Below are positions 8,817-17,585 of a stretch of 64,000 nucleotides of DNA, piece by piece. Positions within the stretch are counted from its first letter, which is position 1. Every line of letters begins with the position of its first letter. The notes beneath the pieces were generated by a model. It was given only the letters and a program-made list of their open reading frames with translations. It did not search any database and was not told the origin of the DNA. The position numbers were made by a program, and so were the translations under genes. Where the stretch lies: NCBI GenBank assembly GCA_944376205.1, contig CALWBV010000001.1:186001-250000 (forward strand). The letters run 5' to 3'. The stretch comes from an uncultured Christensenellaceae bacterium. GTDB lineage: Bacteria; Bacillota; Clostridia; Christensenellales; UBA3700.

Positions 8817-9806
8817 ATGCTTACGCTGTCAAAAAACGCTCGGAAAGTTTTACCCTTTTCACTTATAATATTCTTTTTCGTATGCTGTCTCGTACTCAAT
8901 CCGCAACGGTATATCGAAAGCGTATTCAACGGCATGCTTCTTTTTGCGAGGAATGTCGCTCCCGCATTATTTCCGTTTTTCTTCTTCACAAAACTACTCA
9001 CGGGATTGGGCACCGCAAGCACTCTGGGCAAAATATTAAAAAAACCTGTTTCAAAGCTTTACAACGCCCCTTACGAAAGCGGCTATATATTGATAATGAG
9101 TCTTATATCCGGCTACCCCGTCGGCGCAAAACTCATAAGCGACTTTTACAACGAAAAAACTTTTACCCTCAAAGACTGCAAAAGAGTGTCTACTTTTACG
9201 TCGACTTCCGGTCCTTTGTTTGTCGTAGGAACTGTAGGAACACTTATGTTTTCGTCTCCCAAAGCAGGTTATATACTGTTCGCCTGCCATGCGCTCGGCG
9301 CCGTAATCAACGGACTTATTTACAGAGGAAAATCTTCTCTGATAACAATTACTCCCACTCCCGAGATAAAACGTGACGACAATTTTCTCAACACCTCCAT
9401 TACGTCATCGATATTGTCCGTACTCGTAGTCGGCGGATATATCGCAATATTCAGTATGGTCATAGACGTTGCGCTCGACTTGAAAATCGTAGATTTTTTT
9501 GCAAAAATTTTATCCCCTTTATTTTCTGTTTGCGGCATACCCGTCGAAACGGCACAACCCGTAATAATCTCTCTCGTAGAGATTACACGTGGCTGTCAAG
9601 CCTTTGCCCAAAGCGGTGCGGATATAAAAATAATCCTGCCTTTTGTGGCAGGATTGCTATCTTTCGGAGGACTGTCCATAACTTTTCAGTCGCTGACTTT
9701 TTTAAGACAATGCAAAATAAGCACGCTTTTCTATTTTCTCGCCAAAAGCACCCAAGCAATAATAAGTTTTTTGCTTACGCTTGCGGCTTGTGCGATATTC
9801 TATTGA
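8817..9806 (+). CDS. ylbJ: YlbJ-like sporulation integral membrane protein
   Basis: Polytopic membrane protein of about 329 residues with roughly eight hydrophobic segments and the motifs MSLISGYPVGAKL, TSGPLFVVGTVG and FGGLSITFQS that mark the YlbJ/nucleoside-recognition group. In Bacillus YlbJ is made in the mother cell under sigma-E and is needed for mature, resistant spores; the substrate is unknown. The start is uncertain: ATG 8817 gives a short charged N terminus followed by a membrane helix, but no clear ribosome binding site is visible; TTG 8775 would run through the terminator hairpin. It faces the operon 9834-14132 tail to tail, and ylbJ near coaD is a common clostridial arrangement. 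Confidence 0.85.
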   Translation: MLTLSKNARKVLPFSLIIFFFVCCLVLNPQRYIESVFNGMLLFARNVAPALFPFFFFTKLLTGLGTASTLGKILKKPVSKLYNAPYESGYILIMSLISGYPVGAKLISDFYNEKTFTLKDCKRVSTFTSTSGPLFVVGTVGTLMFSSPKAGYILFACHALGAVINGLIYRGKSSLITITPTPEIKRDDNFLNTSITSSILSVLVVGGYIAIFSMVIDVALDLKIVDFFAKILSPLFSVCGIPVETAQPVIISLVEITRGCQAFAQSGADIKIILPFVAGLLSFGGLSITFQSLTFLRQCKISTLFYFLAKSTQAIISFLLTLAACAIFY

Positions 9807-9833
9807 TTAAGATAAAACCGCTATAAATTCTGT

Positions 9834-10352
9834 TTATCTGTTTTGAGGCATATTGGAAGGCATTTGAGGCATATCCTGCGAAGACTGTCCCTGACCGTCG
9901 TCCGATACAAAAAGACTGTCTCTGCTTTCCATGACTTGCTGAAGCATGTTTCTCATTACGTTTTCGACTTCGAGATACATGTTGTTTACTTGATTGTAAC
10001 TCTGCTCCACAAGGCCGTCGGCATACGCTCCCGCTTTTTTGACGAGTTCTTCCGCTTGTCTTTCGCTTTCCTGACGAATAGCGTTTTCGTCGACAAGAGT
10101 ACGTGCATGCTCCTGCGCCGCAGCAATTATACCGTCGGCTTCGATTGCCGCTTCTTCTTTAAGTTTTTCGCAGTTGCGCAAAATAACCTTGGCTTCGGCA
10201 AGATCCTGCGGAAGTTCCGATTTTATCTGCTGTATGATTGCAAGACATTTGTTTACGTCTATGAGATACATATTTGAAAACATCTGCTTTTTTCCGCTTA
10301 AAAGCGTAGTCTCGAGTTTTTCCAGCAATCTGTCCACATTCGTACCGTTCAT
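9834..10352 (-). CDS. Coiled-coil protein (ATP synthase subunit B/H- or DivIVA-like)
   Basis: Soluble protein of 172 residues. Residues about 30-140 are strongly predicted coiled coil rich in Ala, Glu and Lys (AEAKVILRNCEKLKEEAA), and the C-terminal 25 residues are Gln/Met/Pro rich. This resembles the short proteins annotated as V-ATPase subunit H or DivIVA-like that follow coaD in many Clostridia; their function is not known. The start is at ATG 10352 because AAGGAG precedes it, and this ATG overlaps the stop of the RsmD-CoaD gene in an ATGA arrangement, so translation is coupled. It is the last gene of its operon. Confidence 0.8.
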   Translation of the reverse strand: MNGTNVDRLLEKLETTLLSGKKQMFSNMYLIDVNKCLAIIQQIKSELPQDLAEAKVILRNCEKLKEEAAIEADGIIAAAQEHARTLVDENAIRQESERQAEELVKKAGAYADGLVEQSYNQVNNMYLEVENVMRNMLQQVMESRDSLFVSDDGQGQSSQDMPQMPSNMPQNR

Positions 10353-11353
10353 AATTTCTCCTTGTATGCCTTTATTACTGCTTTGACGCAATTCTGCGGC
10401 AAATACTTTTTTATATCGTTGCCGTTTGCCAGATTTTCTCTTATAAGAGACGACGAAACCTCTCTCACTCCCTCTACGAGTACGGTTTTAAGCCCGTGAT
10501 CCTCGTTGAATTTTTGCATATCCTTTTCGTATGCAAGATCCTTTTCGTCGCGGTAGCCTCTGTAAACAGTATCGATTTTGTGATTTTTGCAATATTCGTA
10601 CACGTATCCGTCGCACACATCGACTTTTACGTTGAGATAATCCTTTACGGCAAGAATACAAAATTCTTTTCTCTCGTCGAGAGAAAACAGATATTTTTTA
10701 TCCTCGTTTACCGCAAGGAGTACAGTTACCTCGTCGTAGTCTTTCAGTGCGGCGTCGAGTATATCGAGATGTCCTTTAGTTATTGGATCGTAACTGCCCG
10801 CAATTGCCGTCCTGCCTCTCGAATAAGCGATATAATCGACAATGACTATTCCGAATTGTTTGCGTTTTGCGATGCACATTCCGTCGGGCAAAGAGTACGA
10901 TTCTTTATCCTCGCTGTGTTCGTATATAATATATCCTTCTTTTGCAAGCAAATCTTTTTCTTTGACTATACGGCATATATCTTCAATATAATCCGTTTTA
11001 TAAGGAGGATCCGCAAAGATAAAATCCCATTTGCCGCTTGCAGAATAGAGTACGTCTCTGTAATCTCTGTTGAGCACCTTGAAGTTGCCTTCGATACCTT
11101 TGAGATTGGAATTTATAAGACGTACGGATTCTCTGTCATTGTCCGCAAAAAGCACTTCTTTCGCACCTCTGCTCAAAGCCTCGATACCCATACCGCCGCT
11201 TCCTGCGAAAAGGTCTATGAATGAGCTGTCTTCGACGTCAAACTGTATGACGTTGAAAATACTCTCCTTGACCTTATCCGCCGTAGGTCTTACATTGTCG
11301 TTGAGAGGAGAATTGAGACGTCTACCTCTGTATTTTCCGCTGATTACTCTCAT
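10349..11353 (-). CDS. rsmD-coaD: Fused 16S rRNA m2G966 methyltransferase RsmD and phosphopantetheine adenylyltransferase CoaD
   Basis: One 334-residue reading frame holds two enzymes that are normally separate neighbours. Residues 1-180 are RsmD: MRVISGKYRGRRL, the SAM-binding DLFAGSGGMGIEALSRGA and the catalytic DPPY, methylating G966 of 16S rRNA. Residues about 181-334 are CoaD, the fourth step of coenzyme A synthesis: TAIAGSYDPITKGHLDIL with the TxGH nucleotide motif, and the C-terminal SSSLIRE. The join (SRGR) leaves no room for a separate CoaD start. Both halves have their key motifs. The ATG overlaps the preceding stop (ATGA), as does its stop with the next gene. In Clostridia the two genes are usually adjacent, so loss of a stop codon is a simple origin. 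Confidence 0.93.
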   Translation of the reverse strand: MRVISGKYRGRRLNSPLNDNVRPTADKVKESIFNVIQFDVEDSSFIDLFAGSGGMGIEALSRGAKEVLFADNDRESVRLINSNLKGIEGNFKVLNRDYRDVLYSASGKWDFIFADPPYKTDYIEDICRIVKEKDLLAKEGYIIYEHSEDKESYSLPDGMCIAKRKQFGIVIVDYIAYSRGRTAIAGSYDPITKGHLDILDAALKDYDEVTVLLAVNEDKKYLFSLDERKEFCILAVKDYLNVKVDVCDGYVYEYCKNHKIDTVYRGYRDEKDLAYEKDMQKFNEDHGLKTVLVEGVREVSSSLIRENLANGNDIKKYLPQNCVKAVIKAYKEKL

Positions 11354-11883
11354 TTTATTATCCTGTCTGGAAGTATAAGCATATCCAGCTTTTTATCCCA
11401 TTTATCGCAAGGCACTTCATCAATGAGTTGTTCTGAAAACGCTACACCGATTCTGTAAGTATTCACCTTGTCGAAATATCTGTCGTAATATCCCTTGCCT
11501 TTTCCGAGTCTGTTGCGCTCGCCGTCTGCGCCCAGAAGGGGCGTAACCGTTACAGACGGATTGACGTCTTCGGGCTTGAGTCTTTCGCCTGTCGGCTCGT
11601 CGATATTGAAAGCGCCTTTTTCAAAGCGTGTATTCATATCTATCCTAACAAGCATCATATCCTCTCCTTGGACTACGGGAAGATAAACTTCCCTTGTCTT
11701 AAGAAAATATTCTATAATGCCGTCAGTATCGACCTCGCTTGACAAAGCCTTATATACGCATACCGCACCGCTCGGCAAATCACACTCTTTGAGCCTGGCA
11801 AGAATTTTTTGACTCTGTTCGCTTTTATCGGAAATTTCTGCTATCTTCTTGCGAAGTTCTTTTCTCAAAAGACTTTTGTCCAT
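11350..11883 (-). CDS. 5-formyltetrahydrofolate cyclo-ligase
   Basis: Converts 5-formyl-THF to 5,10-methenyl-THF with ATP, salvaging a dead-end folate. The protein of 177 residues has a basic N terminus (RKELRKKIAEI) and the family signature LGADGERNRLGKGKGYYDRY, where Gly-Lys-Gly-Tyr-Tyr-Asp binds ATP. The start ATG overlaps the stop of the hydratase gene by one base (TAATG) and the stop overlaps the next start (ATGA), so the operon is tightly coupled. Confidence 0.94.
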   Translation of the reverse strand: MDKSLLRKELRKKIAEISDKSEQSQKILARLKECDLPSGAVCVYKALSSEVDTDGIIEYFLKTREVYLPVVQGEDMMLVRIDMNTRFEKGAFNIDEPTGERLKPEDVNPSVTVTPLLGADGERNRLGKGKGYYDRYFDKVNTYRIGVAFSEQLIDEVPCDKWDKKLDMLILPDRIIK

Positions 11884-14132
11884 TATCTGCTCTTATAGTA
11901 GTTGATGAGACAGCCTCTCGAGATAATTTCTCTCTCGTCGTTTGTCAAAGCATCCACACGGAGCACTCTGTCTATTATCTCGTCGCCTCTTACGACTTTA
12001 GTCTTGAATTCCGTGCCGCCTTCGTCAATAACCTTCTTGACGTCGTAAACGATCACGATATCGCCGAGTTTGAATTCTTCGTCGGAGAGGAAAGGCAACA
12101 TACCCCAGTTGATAAGGTTAGAACGGTATCTCTTTGTTGCGTATTCCTTTGCAATATTGCATACGCCGCCGAGAACTCTCTGACAACTTGCGGCTTGCTC
12201 TCTCGCACTGCCGTCGCCGGGTTTAACCGCATACACGCCGCTGCCTATCGAAATACTTCCCTTTACGCCGCCGGCTTTCTTAACTGCATTTGCGTACTCT
12301 TCGGGCAACGCCTTTTCTCTTCTTGCGAGTTCGTCTGCATAAATATTTTTTGCTCTGCCGACATACTCGGGCACTTTTCTCGAAAGTGCGAATTCCGCCA
12401 ACTTAAGAGGGTTAGAACGGTAACTCGACGTCTCTCCCGAAGGGATAAGTTCGTCAGTAGTAGTTACGGGATCGTTGATGACTGCCGCCAATTTTACTAC
12501 GATGTTGTCCGTAAGTTCGATTACTTCGGGCCAGTCGCAAATATTGGGACCGTATTGCAAAGGAGCGTCCTTCTGCGCTTTGCCCCAGCCGTTGTAAACT
12601 CTCTTTTCGTAAATACTCTTATCGTAAGAGAATTGAGGAATCGTATTGTCGTAATCGAGATCCAATGCACTTGTCAATACACCGCCGTTTGCCGCAGTAG
12701 CCGCAATCGAACGAGCGTCCATGAGCGCAACGGAAGCAATCTGATTGTTTGCAGGTTTGCTGCCCTCTCTGGACTCGAAGTTTCTCGTCGTATGTCTTAT
12801 AGACAAAGCGTTGTTGGCAGGTACGTCGCCTGCACCGAAACAAGGTCCGCAGAAACAGCTCTTGATATTTGCGCCGCTCTTTACGAGGTTTGCGATAGCG
12901 CCCTTTGAAAGCAAATCGTAATAGATAGGAGTAGACGAAGGATAAACGCTCAAAGTGAACTTGTCGTCTCCTACGCTTCTGCCCTCGAGAATACGGCTTG
13001 CTTCAATGATATTGTCGTAAGTACCGCCTGCGCAACCGGCGATGATACCCTGTTCGACACAGACTTTGCCGTCCTTGATTTTGTCGGTAAGTCTGAAATC
13101 TATATTCTTGTTGTTGAGAAGTTTGTTGCATTCTTTTTCGACTGTCGAAAGAATATCTTCGGGGTTGTCGATAACGTCTTGCAGATTATAGACGTTGGAG
13201 GGATGGAAAGGAAGTGCGATTTGAGGTACGATTTTTGACAAATCGACTTCAACCACGCCGTCGTAATAAGCGAGTTCGGCAGGTTTGATAGCCTTGTAAT
13301 CGTCAAGTCTTCCTCTTACTCCGTAATAATTCTTTACTTCATCGTCGTCCGTGGTCCAGATAGACGAAAGACAAGTCGTCTCGGTAGTCATGACGTCGAT
13401 ACCGTTACGGTATTCGATAGGCAGATTTTTGATGCCTTCACCCACAAACTCCATAACTTTGTTCTTGACGAAACCGCATTTGAACACAGCTCCGATGATT
13501 GCAAGAGCTACGTCTTGAGGTCCTACGCCCTTACGAGGTTTACCCGTAAGATTGATTGCGATTACGTCGGGATATTTGATATCGTAAGTACGGCTTAAAA
13601 GTTGTTTTACGAGTTCGGGACCGCCCTCGCCCATAGCCATGGTACCGAGTGCACCGTATCTCGTGTGCGAATCGGAGCCGAGCAACATCTTGCCGCAACC
13701 CGACATGCACTCTCTCATATAAGTATGAATAACCGCCTGATGAGGAGGCACGAAAATACCGCCGTACTTTTTAGCGGCAGAAAGACCGAATACATGATCA
13801 TCTTCGTTGATAGTACCGCCGACTGCGCAAAGAGAGTTGTGGCAGTTGGTAAGTACGTAAGGAATAGGAAACTCTTTGAGTCCGCTTGCCTTTGCAGTCT
13901 GAATTATGCCCACGTATGTAATATCGTGAGAAGCCAATGCGTCGAATTTGATTTTGAGGGGTTCACCCTTTGCCGTAACGCCCGTGGTATTGTGAGCGGC
14001 GAGGATTCCGTACGCCATAGTACCCTTGTAAGCGTCTTCGATAGCCTTGGGAGCAACGCCTGCGGCTTTGAGTTGTTCTTCAGAGACGAATTTGTCCTGA
14101 TAACGGTATGCTCCTTGTTTAAGTTGAATCAT
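11883..14132 (-). CDS. Aconitase-superfamily hydratase (YbhJ-like)
   Basis: Full-length 749-residue protein of the aconitase fold. The substrate loop [22 protein letters not shown], a first cluster cysteine in [12 protein letters not shown], and two more in [18 protein letters not shown] indicate a [4Fe-4S] site as in aconitase and homoaconitase. A swivelling C-terminal domain follows from about residue 560. The closest group I recognise is the putative hydratase family of E. coli YbhJ, common in Clostridia; its substrate is not settled, so citrate should not be assumed. CGGAGA precedes the ATG. It heads an operon with folate, rRNA-methylation and CoA genes. The 135-base leader after the promoter is long. 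Confidence 0.88.
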   Translation of the reverse strand: MIQLKQGAYRYQDKFVSEEQLKAAGVAPKAIEDAYKGTMAYGILAAHNTTGVTAKGEPLKIKFDALASHDITYVGIIQTAKASGLKEFPIPYVLTNCHNSLCAVGGTINEDDHVFGLSAAKKYGGIFVPPHQAVIHTYMRECMSGCGKMLLGSDSHTRYGALGTMAMGEGGPELVKQLLSRTYDIKYPDVIAINLTGKPRKGVGPQDVALAIIGAVFKCGFVKNKVMEFVGEGIKNLPIEYRNGIDVMTTETTCLSSIWTTDDDEVKNYYGVRGRLDDYKAIKPAELAYYDGVVEVDLSKIVPQIALPFHPSNVYNLQDVIDNPEDILSTVEKECNKLLNNKNIDFRLTDKIKDGKVCVEQGIIAGCAGGTYDNIIEASRILEGRSVGDDKFTLSVYPSSTPIYYDLLSKGAIANLVKSGANIKSCFCGPCFGAGDVPANNALSIRHTTRNFESREGSKPANNQIASVALMDARSIAATAANGGVLTSALDLDYDNTIPQFSYDKSIYEKRVYNGWGKAQKDAPLQYGPNICDWPEVIELTDNIVVKLAAVINDPVTTTDELIPSGETSSYRSNPLKLAEFALSRKVPEYVGRAKNIYADELARREKALPEEYANAVKKAGGVKGSISIGSGVYAVKPGDGSAREQAASCQRVLGGVCNIAKEYATKRYRSNLINWGMLPFLSDEEFKLGDIVIVYDVKKVIDEGGTEFKTKVVRGDEIIDRVLRVDALTNDEREIISRGCLINYYKSR

Positions 14133-14271
14133 ATTTATCTCCGTAAAAATTTTTTCGATTTGTTTTATCTCTTAAATGCGCCCGACAAAATATAAATTTA
14201 TACGTCAAAACGCACATGAGAATATTTGAAAACTGCGGACAAAAAATTCGCCACAATCCTTATTTGACTTA

Positions 14272-14300
14272 ATTATATAATAATTACGATTATTTTGCAA
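14272..14300 (-). promoter_or_regulatory. Promoter of the hydratase operon
   Basis: TTGCAA (14295-14300) and TATAAT (14272-14277), 17 bases apart on the minus strand. It implies a leader of about 130 bases in which I see no strong hairpin. Confidence 0.55.
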
Positions 14301-14339
14301 GTCATTGAAGCTTACAAAACACAACGCAAAACTTCGACT

Positions 14340-15293
14340 TTATTGCTCTAATTTACTTTCGACAGCGTTTTTTCGGCTGAATGCGACGGGATAATAGGAC
14401 TGCTTTGATTTTCTCAAGCCTTCAAGCCCCATATCCTCCTGACGGTTGATAAAGCGAACGTTTGCGAAATGCTTTTGCGCAACTCTCTGATTGATAAACG
14501 GATATACGCCGTCGTAAGCGATATCGCCCTTTTCGAAATGCACTAATCCCACATTTGACGGAGTGATCTCTCCGAAGCAAAAAGCGATTATCTTGTCGTT
14601 GTATTCGACGACGTCCGCAAAACATCTCTGACAGCCTTTGTAAATCATATCGAGTCCGAGTTCGATTACTTTGAATTCGTCGTTTTTCATCTCGTCAAAA
14701 GATTCTCTGTCAAACTCTTTTTGCTCGTCCCATCCGGCGATAAGCGCCATTACTTTTTTATAGTCTTCCTCTTTGTAACTTCTGAAACAGCACTGACTAC
14801 CCTCGGCATCAGGCGCATAAAGTTTGATAAAGTTGTTGATATGATTGCGCTTTCCGTGATACTTTTTGCCTGTAAGATTTATAAGATTTTCGGGAAGATA
14901 AAGATACTCGTCGTAATCTTCGTTATGTTTGTAAAGATACTCGTCGCCCAAAATCTCCACATACTCGTCAGGCGTTGCCATAACATACATAAGATCGTTG
15001 TCAGCCTTGCTCTGTTTTTGGATCTTTGCATAAGCGCTTTTTACTTTGTCGAGCGTGCAAAGAGGAGGAAGATAGATATATTTTGTCGTATCGAATTCTT
15101 CTTTGTATTTGTCGTGCGGCATGAATCTGATATAAATCACACCGTCTTCGAATGCGATCTGCATCTCTTTGTAGTTAAAAAATTCCCAGCCTTTGAGATA
15201 AAGCATGGAATATTCGCTGCCGTTGTATTGCGTTTTGCTCTGCATATCGGCTATAATTTCGAAATCGTCGTCCTGAATTTGTCTGAATTGCAT
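14340..15293 (-). CDS. DUF2156 / phosphatidylglycerol lysyltransferase C-domain-like protein
   Basis: Protein of 317 residues made of two GNAT-like halves, with the hallmark C-terminal block GLEGLRKSKQSYYP and the middle TGKKYHGKRNHINNF seen in DUF2156 proteins. These relate to the aminoacyl-transferase domain of MprF, but this protein has no membrane segments, so it acts in the cytoplasm and its acceptor is unknown. The start is at ATG 15293, where AAGGAA stands five bases upstream; a GTG ten codons earlier lacks such a site. It is divergent from the next gene across 53 bp. Confidence 0.85.
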   Translation of the reverse strand: MQFRQIQDDDFEIIADMQSKTQYNGSEYSMLYLKGWEFFNYKEMQIAFEDGVIYIRFMPHDKYKEEFDTTKYIYLPPLCTLDKVKSAYAKIQKQSKADNDLMYVMATPDEYVEILGDEYLYKHNEDYDEYLYLPENLINLTGKKYHGKRNHINNFIKLYAPDAEGSQCCFRSYKEEDYKKVMALIAGWDEQKEFDRESFDEMKNDEFKVIELGLDMIYKGCQRCFADVVEYNDKIIAFCFGEITPSNVGLVHFEKGDIAYDGVYPFINQRVAQKHFANVRFINRQEDMGLEGLRKSKQSYYPVAFSRKNAVESKLEQ

Positions 15294-15310
15294 AATTTCC
15301 TTGTATTTTG

Positions 15311-15339
15311 TTGTGTACTTCACGTTAGTTGTGTATAAT
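15311..15339 (+). promoter_or_regulatory. Promoter placed directly on the start codon of 15347
   Basis: A perfect TATAAT (15334-15339) lies seven bases before the ATG, with TTGTGT 17 bases upstream (15311-15316). The expected transcription start falls at or next to the start codon, suggesting a leaderless mRNA. Confidence 0.55.
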
Positions 15340-15346
15340 ATTAAGT

Positions 15347-15859
15347 ATGAAAAAATTTTATTCTTTCAAACAAAAAACGTGGATATACGTCGCGTCTATA
15401 CTAACAATAATTATATTGTTTGTTTGTATGCTTGTCAATATTTTAAGAGTATGTGAAGTGGGAAATTTGGTCTCATACCACCATACTCAAGACATTCTTT
15501 CAACGATAATTATGGGCTTCGTGATAATTATTTTGAGTCTGTCCGTTTTTCTCAACGGCATACTCGTCAAAGACGATCATATCACCTATATACTCGGATT
15601 TCTTGCGTCTAAAATCAAATACGAAGACGTCATTCTGATAAGACAAGACACTGAAAACAAATTTTTATTGATATATTACAAGGCAAAAGGTAAAGGCATG
15701 GTTCAGGACAAAAAAACGGGTATCTCTGCAGACGTCATACACGTCAACTGCAACAACAAGTATTTTGACTCCATACTCGACAAAATCAAGCAAGCCAATT
15801 CGCAAATCGTCATCGAATTCGTGACCTATCAGCCTCCCGTAAAGAAAAAAGGAAAATAG
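15347..15859 (+). CDS. Two-helix membrane protein with a PH-like domain
   Basis: Protein of 170 residues. Two hydrophobic helices cover about residues 12-33 and 53-74, then a cytoplasmic beta-rich part (ITYILGFLASKIKYEDVILIRQ) ends in a basic tail (PPVKKKGK). The pattern two helices plus DHITYILG...IKYEDV fits bacterial PH-domain (DUF304/YcxB-like) proteins, of unknown function. There is no Shine-Dalgarno before ATG 15347, and the promoter -10 is only seven bases away. rdgB follows three bases later, so the pair is probably one transcript. Confidence 0.75.
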   Translation: MKKFYSFKQKTWIYVASILTIIILFVCMLVNILRVCEVGNLVSYHHTQDILSTIIMGFVIIILSLSVFLNGILVKDDHITYILGFLASKIKYEDVILIRQDTENKFLLIYYKAKGKGMVQDKKTGISADVIHVNCNNKYFDSILDKIKQANSQIVIEFVTYQPPVKKKGK

Positions 15860-15862
15860 AAT

Positions 15863-16465
15863 ATGAAAGCAGTATTAGCCAGCAACAACAAGCACAAACT
15901 CGTCGAAATCAAGACTATGCTCAAAGACAAGATCGAAGAAATCTATACTCTTAAAGATATGGGCATAGAAATCGAGATCGAAGAAAACGGAACGACTTTT
16001 GAGGAAAACGCTTACATAAAAGCAAGCACGATTGCCAAACTGACGGGACTACCCGCAATAGGCGACGACAGCGGCATATGCGTAGAAGCGCTCGGCGGCG
16101 AACCCAACATCTATTCTGCACGCTATGCAGGCGAACCCTGCAACGATGCAAACAACAACAAAAAACTTCTCGACAAACTCCACGCTCTCGAACAAAAGAC
16201 GGGAGTCGTCAACAGAAATGCTTATTTCCAAAGCGTTGTGGTACTCTGCTATCCCGACGGCAGCTATATAAGCGGAACAGGAAGAACTTACGGTCAGATT
16301 ATCGACGAATACAGAGGCTCCAACGGTTTCGGATATGACCCTATCTTTTTGAGCGACGAACTCGGCAAGACTTTCGGCGAAGCCGTAATGGAAGAAAAAA
16401 ACACTATCTCCCACAGAAGCCGTGCTCTTAAGGACTTACTGTCAAAACTCTCTGACAAAGTCTGA
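15863..16465 (+). CDS. rdgB: Non-canonical purine NTP pyrophosphatase RdgB/HAM1
   Basis: House-cleaning enzyme that hydrolyses dITP, ITP and XTP to monophosphates, keeping deaminated purines out of DNA and RNA. The protein of 200 residues starts with the family motif MKAVLASNNKHKLVEI, followed by TFEENAYIKA, GDDSGICVEALGGEPNIYSARYAG and GSNGFGYDPIF, which form the nucleotide and metal site. AAAGGAAA precedes the ATG. It is followed by a strong terminator and then a YfcE-like gene, a frequent neighbour of rdgB in Clostridia. Confidence 0.97.
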   Translation: MKAVLASNNKHKLVEIKTMLKDKIEEIYTLKDMGIEIEIEENGTTFEENAYIKASTIAKLTGLPAIGDDSGICVEALGGEPNIYSARYAGEPCNDANNNKKLLDKLHALEQKTGVVNRNAYFQSVVVLCYPDGSYISGTGRTYGQIIDEYRGSNGFGYDPIFLSDELGKTFGEAVMEEKNTISHRSRALKDLLSKLSDKV

Positions 16466-16507
16466 CAGAAATAATCAAATCAAACATATGAAAATCGAAT
16501 TCGATTA

Positions 16508-16532
16508 CCCGCCTTTGAAAGGCGGGCTTTTT
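16508..16532 (+). terminator. Terminator of rdgB
   Basis: CCCGCCTTT-GAA-AGGCGGG hairpin followed by CTTTTTG; a strong intrinsic terminator. Confidence 0.9.
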
Positions 16533-16653
16533 GTTATACTTGCCTTGAGTGAATATTCAATATTACGCAAAACTTTGTACGCCGATCATAAGTTATAGAT
16601 AAATGTGGAGATATTTTATTTATTTTCTTTACGTTGTTTGTTACGGAAAACCC

Positions 16654-16676
16654 GAGAATATTATAAAAATATTCTC
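16654..16676. repeat. Inverted repeat upstream of the YfcE-like gene
   Basis: GAGAATATT, five bases, AATATTCTC: a perfect 9-bp inverted repeat, 58 bases before the next start codon. It could be an operator or an mRNA hairpin. It lacks a T run, so it is not a terminator. Confidence 0.5.
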
Positions 16677-16733
16677 TCCCACGCCGCAAATATTTGACAT
16701 ATTGACCCAAAAGGAGTAATTTTATATACGCTT

Positions 16734-17204
16734 ATGAAAAATATTATAATCATATCGGACACGCACGGGAGATTGCCCAAAAGCTTCGAATTCTGGGACA
16801 TTCTCCAAAACGCCGACTTAATAATTCATCTTGGCGACGGCTATAAGGACATACAAACATTAAAGGAAGCATTCGCCGACAAATTTATATACGTCTACGG
16901 CAACTGCGACTTCGTGTCTTCGCCAAAAGAACAACTACTCGAGATAGAAGACGCAAAGATTTTTATTACGCACGGACACGAATACAAAGTCAAATCTCAC
17001 CTTATGGACTTGCAGATGAGAGGTCTCGAACTAGGTGCAGACTGTTGTCTGTACGGTCATACCCACAGATCGGAGATTACCGACTACGGCAACATCAAGC
17101 TTATAAATCCCGGCTCTTTGGGCGCAGGAAAAACATACTGCTATATGACGGTCATAGGCAAAAAGATACTTGCCAAAATAGTGGATTTGCGCTCCGCCGA
17201 ATAA
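16734..17204 (+). CDS. YfcE-type metallophosphodiesterase
   Basis: Calcineurin-fold phosphodiesterase of 156 residues. Motifs in order: SDTHGR (residues 8-13), HLGDG (32-36), YGNCD, THGHEYKV and GHTHRSE, which together make the two-metal site. YfcE of E. coli is a Mn-dependent phosphodiesterase on model substrates; the natural substrate is not known. The start fits the family, but the only Shine-Dalgarno (AAGGAG, 16711-16716) is 17 bases upstream, longer than normal, and no alternative ATG, GTG or TTG lies between. Confidence 0.9.
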   Translation: MKNIIIISDTHGRLPKSFEFWDILQNADLIIHLGDGYKDIQTLKEAFADKFIYVYGNCDFVSSPKEQLLEIEDAKIFITHGHEYKVKSHLMDLQMRGLELGADCCLYGHTHRSEITDYGNIKLINPGSLGAGKTYCYMTVIGKKILAKIVDLRSAE

Positions 17205-17269
17205 TATTAGCCGACTGCACGTTGAATACAAACAGCATTTGAATGCATATCTTGCGGCATATATTTCGT

Positions 17270-17315
17270 TGAGGCTCTCGACAATACATCAAGTATTGTC
17301 TCTTACCTCGCCTCA
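17270..17315. repeat. Nested hairpin element
   Basis: TGAGGC (17270-17275) pairs with GCCTCA (17310-17315), enclosing GACAATAC (17280-17287) paired with GTATTGTC (17293-17300). No T run follows. It may be part of the leader RNA or a small palindromic repeat. Confidence 0.45.
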
Positions 17316-17364
17316 TAACTGCCGTAATCTCCGCACTCAATATGCTAATTGAACAATACGACAA

Positions 17365-17555
17365 TACTCCGCTTGTCTTGTAGACAAGTCGGACAGAATA
17401 ACCAAAAATACATAGATAAAAACCTAAAAATATAAAATACAGTACCGCCGAGAAGGGGTGCGAGCTAGGCTGTAAACAGCAAATTTTCCTATAATTTGCT
17501 TCGAGAAGGACGAAGTAATACTTGCCGTATTACGATGACGACGAAATGCAAAGTG
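17365..17555 (+). repeat. Tandem leader repeat, copy 1
   Basis: First copy of a ~190-nt unit with a period of about 221 nt. Order of parts: hairpin TCCG-CTTGTC...GACAAG-T-CGGA, an A-rich linker shared almost exactly with copy 2, GTACCGCC-GA-GAAGGGG-TGC (17442-17461), a variable hairpin (GCAAATT/AATTTGC), and a 36-nt block identical in both copies (17512-17547) holding the hairpin GTAATAC-TTGCC-GTATTAC. It lacks its own copy of the 3' complementary arm. Confidence 0.8.
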
Positions 17556-17585
17556 TAGAACATTCAAATATAAATAACTATAAAC

